NCBI RefSeq assembly: GCF_037975245.1
Contig: NC_092567.1
Coordinates: 3,356,214 to 3,420,213 of the forward strand
From: Apostichopus japonicus
Lineage: Eukaryota; Echinodermata; Holothuroidea; Aspidochirotida; Stichopodidae
Direction of reading: 5' to 3'
DNA length: 64,000 nucleotides
Below the pieces are notes generated by a model, which had not been told where the DNA came from, did no database searches, and saw only the letters and a program-made list of their open reading frames with translations. Below are positions 1 through 38,290 of this stretch, piece by piece. Position 1 is the stretch's first letter, and each line of letters opens with the position of its first letter. A program made the position numbers and the translations under genes.

Positions 1-3000
1 GATCATCGGAGGATGTTCAAACAATAGTTTAAATATAAAACAATTTAGGCTGCTAGTTGGTAAGCCGCTATTTCACTTTTCGACCGGTAACAGCGGTATC
101 CAATATCTGTTTCCCTTACGATCGACATTTCAGGAAAGACTATTGAAATTTACCCTCTATCCCCTTAAGACGTAAACCAGCTACTGCATGCTTAGTTTGC
201 CAGTATTTGAGTGTAACGTTATTGTTTACATCAGGGGATGCGTATATATTCTCGTATTTGATATATTAAACTTAATTACAATATAGGACATTTATAAGTA
301 GATTATTTATTGAAGAAAATCATGGGCTAGTTCAAGTTAATTAATTGTGGGTTGTGCTCTACTTGTCTTTGAGAAGTAAATTGTTGTTCGTGTTTCACAT
401 AGTACCGTTTATTCCAGTTTTCTAATATTAACATAAAATTTCATTGGAATGTGTACTCACATGGATGACGAGAGGTTAACGTGACAATACTTTGAAATCC
501 AATATCTGTTGATCTACAAGAAGTTTCGAGAAGTCAGGAAGGCCAAAAATTACGTACGAACTTCACCATTAGAAAATAACTATCGTTATGCTATATAGTT
601 TAAAGTGTATCCCTGTATAACACCAAACAGATCCTCTCAACGAACTTAATCCTCTACAAGGAATCATCTTCTCAGCCCACGAAAAGATGTATACTGTATT
701 GATCCTTAATTCATGGTAGCATATAGCCTACATCTATCTGGAATATCGAAATCATCGCGAAAGAATCACAAGGTAAATCCTGGCATATTGATCCAACGAT
801 TATAATTTGCACAAACATTTCCATAAATGTAAAGCACGATGAGAAGGTTGCATGTTTTTTTAATTTGAGGATAATATTATTTTACTAAATGGTTACACTA
901 TCACCCGCATCCCTGTACGTTCAATTGCTTATGTTGGATTAGATGCACGAGCAACGAGCCTATTCAACTATCATTAATACAATACTGTATGACTAGATAC
1001 AGAACACCTGAGCCTAGAATGTTTACAAAGCCACCTGCTGGTTTCTTTTCATTAATTTCTTCTTCAGAACAAAGAATTGGATTTTACACGTATTGTTATG
1101 CTAATAATACCGGATGTTTCCTCGCATGTCGAAATTATTCCTGAAACACGTTTATGACAAAGCAAAAAACTCACTCATTATATATTCAAGTTTTATTCTG
1201 TCGAAAAAAATTGGATTACTGCTCAATACCAGTCTTTTTTTTTTTTACTGGTACTCTAGGTTTTTCAACTGAAAATGAAAGCTTACCGGCAATAAAATTG
1301 AATTATCGGTTACAAATTCCACCGATAATTCGGTTAATAAGCAAAGTTTATCATTTTTAATCCTGGTTTTTTGATCGATGATGCAGGTTAATCGTTCAAA
1401 TGCTGGATTAAGGACCGATTAACCTGGATAATCGTTTGTATTCATAAACGCCAAATATACATAACGAGCAATATCTCTATCGTCGTCCTGGTTTCAAATT
1501 ATGTACATCAACACAAGTTTGTTTTGTACTCCTAGCACAACTATATCATTTGAAGTAATGTATAAGCTATAATTACATTTGTTCTGTGTTTGTATAGCCT
1601 AGGTGTGTTCACAACCTAAGCGAAACCAAATCAGTTATAAAAACGACCACAACCTCCCCCTAATGAATGCATTAGCTTTTACAGTAGTAAGCTACACAGT
1701 ACTCTGGTTCCATCTTTCTCTCTCTTTATGTTAATATCAATATCAGTATGTTCTTTGAATATTCATTATTGTGAACATCAACAATTAACGAACGTCAGGA
1801 CGGCCCTGTCTAATCTCAAATAAACTTTGATGATCTAAATAATCCTACAACCTGACTCTGACTATCCTCACCGTAATCCACAGTCTCCATCTTACGGTAA
1901 CTTTGTGGTAATCAGAAGATAGATTTGTCCTCCGTGTGATGCAAACGTTTTATTTTACAGGGTGCTCGTACGCTTTATCCACAGTGCGTCGTTAAATGAT
2001 GATATTGTTAAGGCCAGTGAAGAGAAATGGTTTTATTTTGAATGCAACATTTTTTTAAGTGTATTTTTTAGATTGAATGTTAGTATGTTATTTTGGACTA
2101 TTTCGTTTTAGGCTAAGTGGATTTTTCTTTGTATTATTACAACAGATATATAGTTTGATTTTGATAGATCTGTTATTTACTCAGGAATACCTTAGCAAAA
2201 TTGTTCGTTAAAGTGTTGACACTTAATTCAAACAAACAGTAACTTAAAGTTTGGATGTTTCGAGTTCATCTTTAGTTCTTCGAAGGATTTTGTCTGAAGA
2301 AAAATATCTGGGTGACGACAGGTTGTAATATTTACGTAGTTTATAAATTACTCTCATTAACCGACTTAAAACAAGATACCTTAATTTGATTAATTGCAAT
2401 CTAATTTTGAATACTCTGAAGGGTTTAGTAACATTCTTGATAAGTCGAAATACGGCTGCTTTAAGGAGAGAAACATTTTCTTTTCATCACCGATGTGTAA
2501 AGAGAAAGTTCAGTTAAATAAGATACCATTAAACGATGAAATATTGTATTGGTCCAAACATTTTCCTTTTAAGAAGCAGGTATACGGCCACATTCACATG
2601 GTTAGATATATAGATAATGATATGATAGGAGTTAACATTACACTAGCTTGGTCGGAAAGATTTAAATTTCAAATTTACACACAAAAATGCTGTACTTAAA
2701 AGATCGTTAAAAGGTAAATTATTTTTATCCGTACGTTAATCAAATATGATCAGGTTTATTATCGTTCCGGTCACATTAGCCTTTCACTCTAGAAATGGAT
2801 CGACTTTCGTTTTCCGTAATATATTCATCTTTGAAAACAACGATTTCCGGCAAAATAGTTATTATATTTGACTTTTGCAAGGCAATGTTCATGGTAAGAT
2901 ATTGAACCACATGTTACCTCAGTACAACCTAAATAATGTAACTTATCCACGCCAAACTCAACCCCCCACTCCCCCTCAGTCCAATCTTGCCATGATATAT

Positions 3001-4797
3001 GTGGTGATGCATATCTTACGCCGCAACAATTTATCATTGCGTAATACGTGCTAGTGTGTCCAGATTTCCAGCCACCCCAGCTTTAATAATTGTTCTGTTT
3101 TATTTGTTTATTAATTTAATGATTCGTTATCAAAACGTTGACTAATTAAAGACGTGAAACAAGGAACAATCATTACCCCACCATTGAACTTTGTATCAAT
3201 CTGATCATATCGCTTGCTTAGGATGAATTGTCACAATCTGTTAGCTGGCGGTATACCATAAACCGCGGTGTAAACGAGACGATATATCTCTTGTACTGCA
3301 AGACCAAAAAAATCACACCATGAAGGATGAAAGAAGCCATTACTATTACTGCCAGATATCAATATAGGTCAATGTTACGACCTTTAGAAACTGAGTCAAA
3401 GAGAGTGAAAACAAGAAAGGATAGAAATCTATGTCATAAACAAGTATAAGAATGAAACCTTTAAATTCACAACATACAATCATAACATAAAATAGAATCG
3501 GATATCGTCATTGATGTATTAATGAACATATTCAGCAAATTTACACTTTCGTTTGCGTTTTAGGGTACAGTTAAGGAAAACCCTGCAGAGGGGCGTGACA
3601 AAGTGTTACCTAAAAAAGGCCTCCAAAACATGTTTGCATATATTGATAAGCATTATGACGTTGTCAATACATAGAAACAGACATACGTGGTATCCAGTGC
3701 AGTTGAGGACGAACGTGGAAGGGAAAGGACATTGTACGGGAGAATTCAGTAAGAATATATAGTGGCCAGGGGTAACGGTATCGGTAGGGAACCCACAAGG
3801 AACATACCTCCCCACTCCCACCCCCTGCCTCACGCGTGCAGAGACGTCAATGGTCAACACAACCGGATGTTGATAAGGAGATATCTTCGCATGGGGACAA
3901 GGAGTAAAATTTGATTTCTTTAAGAAAAAAGCAAGGAAAATTTAAAACAGTTTAAAATCCCGCCTGGAGATGATAAATATATTGCCCAAAATACGCTATG
4001 AAATCATATAATGGTCACTAGATGCCACATTGAGCAATATAATTTGCGATCATTTGATTATACACTCTTGAATATTTGGTAATAAGTTGGAAGTTTACAA
4101 TCTTTCAAAAAGCATTGATTTTGAACTTGAAGAGAAAGTTATAATTAAAGACTTACAGAGCGTTATCAACACTTTTATCGACAGACAAAGAGTAAGAGGT
4201 TGATATTTCAAGTTAGTACATATATTACATGTTACACAGAAATAACATTGTTGACAATGTTTATCTGATTAGTTTTCTTTAATTGCTTCCATTGATATTA
4301 CAACACCAATACACATCACTAATTTCATGATAAGAGTCTACGATGTGAACTTATGATATAGTAACATATTAATGGGATGAATCGGTTGTAATTGTATCAA
4401 TGAGAGACCAGGATCGCCTCAATGGGAACAAGTGTGTTTGTTGCAAACATTGTATATTTGTACAATTATACAGAAATACGTCAGATACTAAACAAAAATA
4501 CAAAAGAAAGGAATAATTATTTCCTTGGAAATATCTAATATCATAAACAGATATCGTGACGCAGTGATTTTTTCCTAGTTATATGTTAGTCAGTTTTGGT
4601 AGTTATGTAAATATATTCAGTTTTGCGGGATGGGGCTTGGGTTATACTGGTACACTTTATGGCTTCATAATATCCAGTTGCGTTAAATCAAATACGACAA
4701 AAACTGAACTACAATGAAGAGATCATGAATATTCAATAATTGTCAACCAGCATCATTAATTAGAAGAAGCAACATAACGATATAAGAATAGGAAAAA
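1..4797. other. AT-rich DNA without a recognised gene
   Basis: No coding region, RNA gene or clear mobile element is recognised here. A 101-codon open frame at 2394-2699 (+) and shorter ones have no recognisable domain and no supporting splice signals, and runs of this size are expected by chance in AT-rich DNA. Motifs of the ATCGGTTAATC type recur at about 1280-1430 and may be remains of an old inverted-repeat element related to the stretch at 23.2-23.33 kb. Confidence 0.5.
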
Positions 4798-6030
4798 TAT
4801 GCATGGAGAGCCGATCATTGCATTTAAGGTTCATGTTAAATATACAGAACATTATCTTCGTTGCTATTATGTTAAAAGCTTACTATAATACGTCAAAGTT
4901 ACGTGTTCCTATTGTCTTCAAAGAAACATCATTAGAGATCATACTAATGGAACAAGAACTGTTTTGAAAAACAAAACATGTCATTGTTAATAATTAATGT
5001 CTAAGACAATGTTTTAGTATGATTTTGAGTAACAGAATCAATGGTTTAACGGTAGACAGCAAGTCATTGTTATTATGATAACATTTAACAATATTCTTCT
5101 AATATTCACTGTATTACGCGTGAGTAATATCTAAGATTAATTCATAACATAGAAATAGGAGGAACAAAATAAAGCAACTAAATCTTAAAAGAAAGTAAAT
5201 GGATGAAGTAGAATGCAATCTAACAATTAATGACTAAATATAACAATAGTTAGAGAAAGTACTAGATACAGTTTTAGAATTGTTCTAAATCGAAAATATC
5301 GAAAATATCGGAATATAAAGAAATAAAAAAGATTTGAAAAAAAAACGAAATCAGTAGACTCATTTACAAGGCGCATTAAAATAACAATGAAAGAATTAAA
5401 TGAAGAGTATATACAGAGCCGATCTAAGTATTTAAGGATTACTTGATATACACATAATATTATCAGCTTTACTACGACATAATTATGTAATGCTAAAACA
5501 ATAACTGTTTAACGTTCTGTTTATATACCTTATAAAACAAGACTTTATATGAAGCAATTAATGAAGGCAAATTGTAATATTAAAAAACTTATCCAAATCT
5601 ACGAATCTTGTATCGAAACGGTATCTCCAAGTTCAAATGTATTTTTTCTCAAATGCGTAAAGTGACCTAAAGTGTCTTGCTCGTCGATAGCTTACCTATC
5701 ATGTAATATTTAAATGATCGATAGTTTACCAATCACATACTATTCAAATGATCGATAGCTTACCTATCACATAATATTAAAATGATCGTTGGGTTTGATT
5801 GTCCTGTAGTCTCACAAACAAATAGAAACTTTAAAAGATGCAGTAAAATAAAAACTTGAAAGCAATAATAAACACGAAAAATGAAACACAGGGAGAGTTC
5901 TATTGTCTTTAATGTTTACTTAATGTACAGAACATTATCAGTGTTATTAACTTATTCAATCTTGATATATCGTGTAAACTCACGTGATCGTATTGTCTTA
6001 ACACACAAGGCTACATGTATTTTAGGACTA
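4798..6030. repeat. Diverged long-period repeat, three copies
   Basis: Three related blocks begin near 4801, 5408 and 5890. Each has a GAGAGCCGATC-like or GAGAGTTC-like start, then ATTTAAGG- or TTTAATG-like sequence, then an ATACA/TACAGAACATTATC motif followed by an AT-rich tail. Spacing is about 600 and 480 bp. Copies are too diverged to define a monomer by eye, and none has coding potential. Confidence 0.4.
5685..5786. repeat. 34-bp tandem repeat, three copies
   Basis: Three head-to-tail copies of a 34-bp unit starting CGATAGCTTACC lie at 5685-5718, 5719-5752 and 5753-5786. They differ at a few positions, such as GTTTACCAATC in the middle copy. Confidence 0.85.
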
Positions 6031-7000
6031 TAATAACAACGGAGAGTAAACAAAGACAATAACATATTAACAAGAGTCCAACGGTCACTATGGTTACTTG
6101 ATTAATGGAATATCAAAGTTTTTTACGTCATCACCCAATACGGTATTATAATATTTATGCCCACATGTACCAGCTATTAACCAACAACTGTATTCCAAGT
6201 TTGGATACAACCTAATGTACTTCAAGGTTGTGGAGTTATTGCAATATACAATGTTGGCCCTTCCCAAAAATTAGGCCCAATAAAACTTTGCGCTCAAATG
6301 GTCCCAAAAATTTTGGGGCCCACAAGTTCGGGTCACCTCATTAATATTCATAAAGTCAGCGCTTACAAATAGGGCACACCTTCTTACTGAAATACATCTA
6401 CATTTAACAAGTATGACAAATATCCATCACTCCGTTGTTTAGTTATCGCGGATCCAGGCAAGTGTCAGAGAAGCACACACAGACACACAACATCATCATC
6501 GCATATAGGTTTCTTTTGCCTTCGACAAGGAATCAAAAATGGGGAGAGGGGTGTCTATTTTTATTTTGCAAACTTGGTATGCACTGAATTATGGGTATAG
6601 CTATTATCACATACCCTAAAACAAAGTCGGGATCTTTTCCAAACCAAAGTCAAACCAAGTAAGTGAAAACATGAAAAAAAAAGAAAAAAAAAGAACATTT
6701 TGCTGTCAGTGACATCACACCTGCTATGACATCACACCTGTTTGCTTCAAGTTCACTTGTAGTACAAACTGTTAAAATTTCAGTTATCGATATGTCCAAA
6801 ACGCAAAGTAGAAATTGGATACAAATTTTACCAGGTTGATTAGTATATGATTCTCTTTAATAAGTCAAAAGTAAAATTTCCTCTTCACTTTCATTTTTAA
6901 GATTATCGACGTTATACATGGTCAGTTTTGATTCAAAACATAACGAAAAGAGCTCACTATAATGAGAACCTGTCTATCTCATTAATGTCTGTAGTTACAG

Positions 7001-7215
7001 GTGCGTATCCAGGGGGGGGGCGTTGGGGGCGCGCGCCCCCCGGGTAAGAAAAACAGGAGAGAAAAAAAAGAGAAGAAAAAAGGAAAAAAGAGGGGAAAAA
7101 AGAGGAGGAGGAGAGGAAGGAAGGGAAAAGAAAAAGAAGAAAGAGAGAAAAAGGAGAAAAGGAGGGAGTAAAAGAAAAACGCAAAGACACCGGGGAGAGA
7201 AAGAGGAACAGTGAC
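7001..7215. mobile_element. hAT-like terminal sequence followed by a polypurine tract
   Basis: CAGGTGCGTATCCAGG at 7001 resembles the terminus of the element ending at 9206 (read in reverse, CAGGCGCGTATCCAGG). A G-run and a GC-rich hairpin follow (GGGGGCGCGCGCCCCC, about 7024-7039), then an almost pure A/G tract from about 7045 to 7211. The flanks of the 7001 and 9206 ends do not form an 8-bp direct repeat, so they cannot be called one element. Open frames in both strands of the purine tract are low-complexity (Lys/Arg/Glu-rich or Ser/Phe-rich) and not credible proteins. Confidence 0.45.
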
Positions 7216-7548
7216 ATCATTACAGCGCTGAAGGGTAGCCAGTGACGGATCAATGATTTCGTAAAAGTGTGACTCACCCTACCCCTTACACCGACAACTC
7301 CATTTTTTGACGTTTCCATTTTCCTCTCTCACTAATGATCTATATATGTACTATATATGGTCTATCATAACGCGTGTGGAATTGTGCTATGAAACCAACT
7401 GTGGCTGGTCTCGAACTCGACCGTGTCGTCGGGGAACATGACGCATTTTGGGATGGGGGCGACCGCCCGCCCCCCCCATTCAGCATTTTTTTAAATGATA
7501 TCGCTAAGTAATTTCAAAATAGAAAGTGCTTAGAGGCAACTTACAAGG

Positions 7549-7724
7549 CCTGGGAAGTGTCATTTCCAGCGATCTGGGAGACATTTTCGGCCAAAATTTG
7601 CTTGTACGCTTCGCGCTAACAAATGGTCCTGGGTAGTGCCATTTCCAGCGATCTGGGAGGCATTTTCGGCCAAAATTTTCTTGTACGCTTCGCGCCAACC
7701 TATGGTGGCGCTACGCTTAGATAA
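7549..7724 (+). repeat. 79-bp tandem duplication carrying the shared transposon module
   Basis: Two consecutive 79-bp copies (7549-7627 and 7628-7706) begin CCTGGG and run through CATTTCCAGCGATCTGGGAG to TTGTACGCTTCGCGC. The second continues into the hairpin segment (GCGCCAACC...GGTGGCG) and CTACGCTTAGATAA. This is the module found in several other elements of the window at 8344-8444, 9064-9164, 14101-14200, 25629-25733, 42688-42786 and 62649-62753. The element boundaries here are unclear. Confidence 0.7.
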
Positions 7725-8132
7725 TTTGCCTACAGGCTTCGCCCCTCCCTTGGCAAATTCCTCGCTACGTGCCTGTTCGAATTTGTAACGCAAACAGCAG
7801 ATATCACATCATATCAGTGAGCATGAAAATGGCGTTCCAGGATGAAAAGCCTCAAAACTGTCCGACTTGCCTGAAAAAATAACCCAAAATTTTCGCGCGC
7901 GAAGCGCGCGTTCAACGTGTTCATGTCAATATCATATAAGCAAGCATCGGTTATTACATCGCATGCCATCATGTACCGTATACGGTCCGTTCAAATTGCG
8001 CAGTATACCGCGGGATGCTAATTTAAACAACGACATGTCTCATGCAGATGTATAAAAAGCATGGAGGTCCAATTATGTCAAAACTCTCTTTTACATTAGT
8101 AATGGCGAATTAGGGCCTGCACCCCCGCCGCG

Positions 8133-8507
8133 CAGTGGCGGAGCGTCCATATGGTCAGGGGGCGGATGCCCCCTGACGGACTCAAATGGACTGCTGGCGC
8201 CTTTTTCAGCTCTTTACCACTTTTTACTTATTCGTGATTATTAACTTTTTTATTGCGCTCTCATCTACTTATTGACATTTCTCACATTTTGTTGGTGTAA
8301 TTTGGCGATGACACCTTATTCTTCGTTTATCTGCAAATTAGCCAGGCCCGGAAAGGGTCATTTCCGGCGATCTAGGGAGTATCTTTATTCAAAAATTTTC
8401 TGTACGCTACGCGCCAACCAGTGGTGGCGCTCCGCTTAGATAGTGTCGAAAGCGCTCCTACAGACCATTCTCGCCACTCCTGACCAATACCCCTAGCTCC
8501 GCCACTG
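8133..8507 (+). mobile_element. hAT-type MITE, copy A, with 8-bp target duplication
   Basis: The 375-bp element is bounded by perfect 12-bp terminal inverted repeats CAGTGGCGGAGC and GCTCCGCCACTG. It is flanked by identical 8-bp direct repeats CCGCCGCG at 8125-8132 and 8508-8515, the target-site signature of the hAT superfamily. It encodes nothing, so it must be moved in trans. It carries the shared module and hairpin at 8344-8444. Related copies lie at 13879-14264 and, inverted, at 42946-43292, with a fragment at 41604-41667. With the insertion removed, the flanks read into GCGCCTCCTACGCCTATG ending at 8530. That matches the terminus of the separate element at 13526-14535, so this copy landed inside another transposon. 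Confidence 0.88.
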
Positions 8508-8611
8508 CCGCCGCGCCTCCTACGCCTATGTGTGTAGTGTTCGGTTGAAGGAAATATCTCCTATTTTTTCATTTCCTTCAACCAAGTTTTATAATAGCCG
8601 TTATAAGAAGT

Positions 8612-9206
8612 TTTAATGTTTGTACACCAATAAATTAACTGTGTCGGAATTTTAGAAAATTTATGACCAACATTCTGCATCACACTTCCCTCTACTCGTG
8701 CAATTTTGACCGGTCTGTTAGGGGTTGAAGGAAGTTTTTCTATATTGGTTGTCCATAGATGAAATTTTGTACAACATTATGGGTATGCCAGGTTTTCAAG
8801 TGAGTTTATTCACGAGAAATGTGAATTTTCAAATTCTGAACAAATATGGGGCTTAAAACCTTGAAAAGTGGGGCTGACGGGTATTGTGGGCCGCGACGTA
8901 GAATCACCTACAAAAGCAAAGACCCACAGGAGATGCCATCAGGTCGAACATGATGTGTGCCGGGTTGACAAACTTCAAAAAGGTTATGGATGGAAAAAAA
9001 AAAAAAACTATTAGGAAATACATGGTTCTCAGGCAAAAAGTGTACATCTGGTTGGTCATTTCAAGCCCGAGAAGTGCCGTTTCCGGTGATCTGGGGGGGT
9101 TTCAAAACAAGAAATTTTCTTGTACGCTGCGCGCCAACCGATGGTGGCGCTCCGCTTAGATAGTAATTCGCACCCCCCGGGTTTGAAAATCCTGGATACG
9201 CGCCTG
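8612..9206 (+). mobile_element. Non-autonomous repeat family F2, copy A
   Basis: About 595 bp, closely matching 25175-25772 (same orientation) and 62608-63193 (opposite). The left part begins near GTTTTAATGTTTGTACACC. The right end is AATCCTGGATACGCGCCTG, hAT-like in form. Landmarks shared by all three are a GACC(G/A)GTCTGTTAGGGGTTG segment, a block containing TTGGTTGTCCATAGATG, and near the right end the shared module with hairpin (9064-9164). No intact coding frame is seen and no target duplication could be matched, so the class assignment is tentative. Confidence 0.72.
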
Positions 9207-9633
9207 AGTTATGTTATACATCTTATATTTACGTCATATCATCACACCTAGAGAGATTGAACTTACTGCGCATGATCAAAGCGTCCTTAACTTGACTGCA
9301 AATGTCGAAGAGATAGCGTTAACACTAAATAGAGACGTTTGTTTGTCGGTGAACTATTTTGAGCGTTCATGTTATATTCTTCGTGCGCTGATGGGATCAG
9401 TTAATACAAAAATAGGATATGCCGTAAAATTGATAATTAACTTAATTATTAAAATGATGATTTGAAACAAACAGATCATATCAATTAAAACAATTATAAA
9501 GCGAAGCTTAAAATAATAATGATAATAATAATAATAATACAATATTAAAATGAAAGTATTGATAGATGAAGATATTGAAGTCTCAGTTACGTAATATACA
9601 GATTATACATTTGTTATATTAAATCATATGATA

Positions 9634-9641
9634 TGACGTCA
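9634..9641. promoter_or_regulatory. CRE-like palindrome TGACGTCA
   Basis: An exact 8-bp CREB/ATF consensus palindrome, downstream of the 3' end of the minus-strand gene. It is one of eight exact copies between 9.6 and 30.3 kb. The sequence match is certain; binding is inference. Confidence 0.3.
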
Positions 9642-10842
9642 TATTATTGTCATCATGTTGAGAACGATAATTCATAGGAACAGAAAGAAATGAAGAAATG
9701 CTGACTTAGAACAAACATGCCACAGATATTAAATAATGTCATCTCTAAGATCTTGTAGATCGACTATAATAACACAATGGTATTGTAGATAACCAATGTA
9801 TGTTATTTAGTCTTAACATTGACTAAAATAATGTGGCTCTATTCTTTGTTAGATTTTAGACATTACGTAACCGATACGTCACAGTTTACATTAACATTTA
9901 GTAGAAGGAAGAACGAAGAAAGAGTTTTATCATGCACTCCCAGTGTATGTGGATACAGTATGTACATATTTTAACCAAAGCATTCCAAACATGTCTGCTT
10001 AAAAAAATAAGTTTAGAAATATTAACATAATTAGACGTTTAATAAATTCCGAGTAGTAAAGTGTTTGTCGGAGGGGGGGGGGGGTGGAAGGTAAAGATAT
10101 GGGTCTGGAATTGGTATGAATCATAACATTACATACAATTGGACCAATGAAGGATGTTATACCCTGCACGGGAGGATTGCGTGGAGAGCGAGAGCAGTTC
10201 CATCAATATCTGATCAGGGACACACGAGTAGGTGAACAAACCTTTCTCTTCATTTACAAAAGTAACGATAACTTTGTTACATATTAGGAAAAAAACAAAA
10301 TTAGAGAAAAATACATGCAAATTACCGTTTAATTTCCATTCTACAAATAAGCGTTTTGGTGGTGGTGCAAATAACTAATATAACATCTACTTGATCACCA
10401 ATGTGGTTGGTCTAACCATACCCCTCCAACACCCTCCCCTTCTTACCCTACTCGCCCCTCCGCGTACACACAGAGAGTAAGATAGGGATTGTGCTCTCTT
10501 TCTTTCCTCTCTCAATAGTTGACATCCAAGAAAACATAGTCTCCTATACTGATGACGTAGTGGTTGATGGATGACGTCGATGAACCATAAAAGTTGAAGA
10601 AACATTAATAACACTCCTTTTTGGATTATAACAATTAAAGACTGAAATTCCCCCATAAGTAATCCATTAAAACAAATTTAAATTAAACAGAACTCTTTCC
10701 AATTTCACTTCTTTATTGTATATGGGATTATTAATATTATTTGTACAACCTTACCTCTCTACAATATCCATTTACAATGTATGTCAAAGTTACAGTCTTC
10801 ATCAAGTCACCATTCCATTGTCTTGAGAATATAGGCATTTGA

Positions 10843-11010
10843 TGACGTCACAATCATAATGGACTAGTTGCATGTGTATTATACTGGAGCTCTATCTGGC
10901 GATATTTGTAGTATTTTGGAAATATTAACAGTTTACAACCTAGACTCTTTCTTAGATTCTTTCTCACTGAAATTACTGCCATAGTTTTCAGGATTGAGTG
11001 AATGACGTCA
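10843..11010. promoter_or_regulatory. Two CRE-like palindromes downstream of the gene
   Basis: Exact TGACGTCA occurs at 10843-10850 and 11003-11010, 160 bp apart, each followed by CA(A/G)TC. Both lie beyond the first polyadenylation-type hexamer of the minus-strand gene. Regulatory function is not shown by the sequence. Confidence 0.3.
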
Positions 11011-11132
11011 CAGTCCTGCTGATAATTGGCAACGCCAGACGAACAAGCATCCTGCATTGAGCTCTAATATAAAAATAAAAATGATATATATTAGGTCATA
11101 TTGTTATCATAATAAATGGGTCGAATAGCATA

Positions 11133-11138
11133 TTTATT
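11133..11138 (-). terminator. Candidate polyadenylation signal of the minus-strand gene
   Basis: TTTATT on the plus strand reads AATAAA on the minus strand, about 437 bp beyond the stop codon at 11575-11577. Another AATAAA lies at 10712-10717 (minus). Such hexamers are common in AT-rich DNA, so the choice is uncertain. Confidence 0.3.
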
Positions 11139-11169
11139 AGTAGAATAATGGGAAAGTGATCCTAGGCAA

Positions 11170-11187
11170 CCCCCCCCCCCCCCCCCC
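11170..11187. repeat. Poly(C) run of 18
   Basis: An uninterrupted run of 18 C. Similar G or C runs of 13 to 18 occur at 28414, 29308, 36387, 36772, 41614 and 42978. Confidence 0.9.
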
Positions 11188-11574
11188 GAGAAAGCGCCAA
11201 CAATACCATGAGCCAACAAGTAATTTAACTCACCAGCTAAACAAAACACCGCCACACGGGAAACAAACGAACGATGTTTATGTTAATGGAAGGAACTTAT
11301 CACTCATTTCTATACAAATAATCAGGGATCAGTTATGTTAATGAAATATATGATAAAACCAATTAAAGTTGAAGCAAATGATATTAGTGACCAGGAAAAA
11401 AAATAGATAATCACAAACATAGGAATACCAATTATGGTTAATGGTGGAGATTCATTTTAATATATTAAAATTTTACCATTAAAAATAGCAGACAATCACT
11501 GTTAACAAATACAATGTTAAATACTATGGTAGAGAATATTCAGCTGTATTGACTTACAGTTACTTGCGCCTTGC

Positions 11575-38290
<26,716 letters not shown>

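Noticed and set aside
6957-7319. Ser/Phe-rich and Lys/Arg/Glu-rich frames
   Set aside because: Artefacts of the polypurine tract.
7001-9206. Matching hAT-like ends that could define one 2.2-kb element
   Set aside because: The 8-bp flanks (TGTAGTTA and AGTTATGT) do not match, and the interior contains several unrelated repeats.
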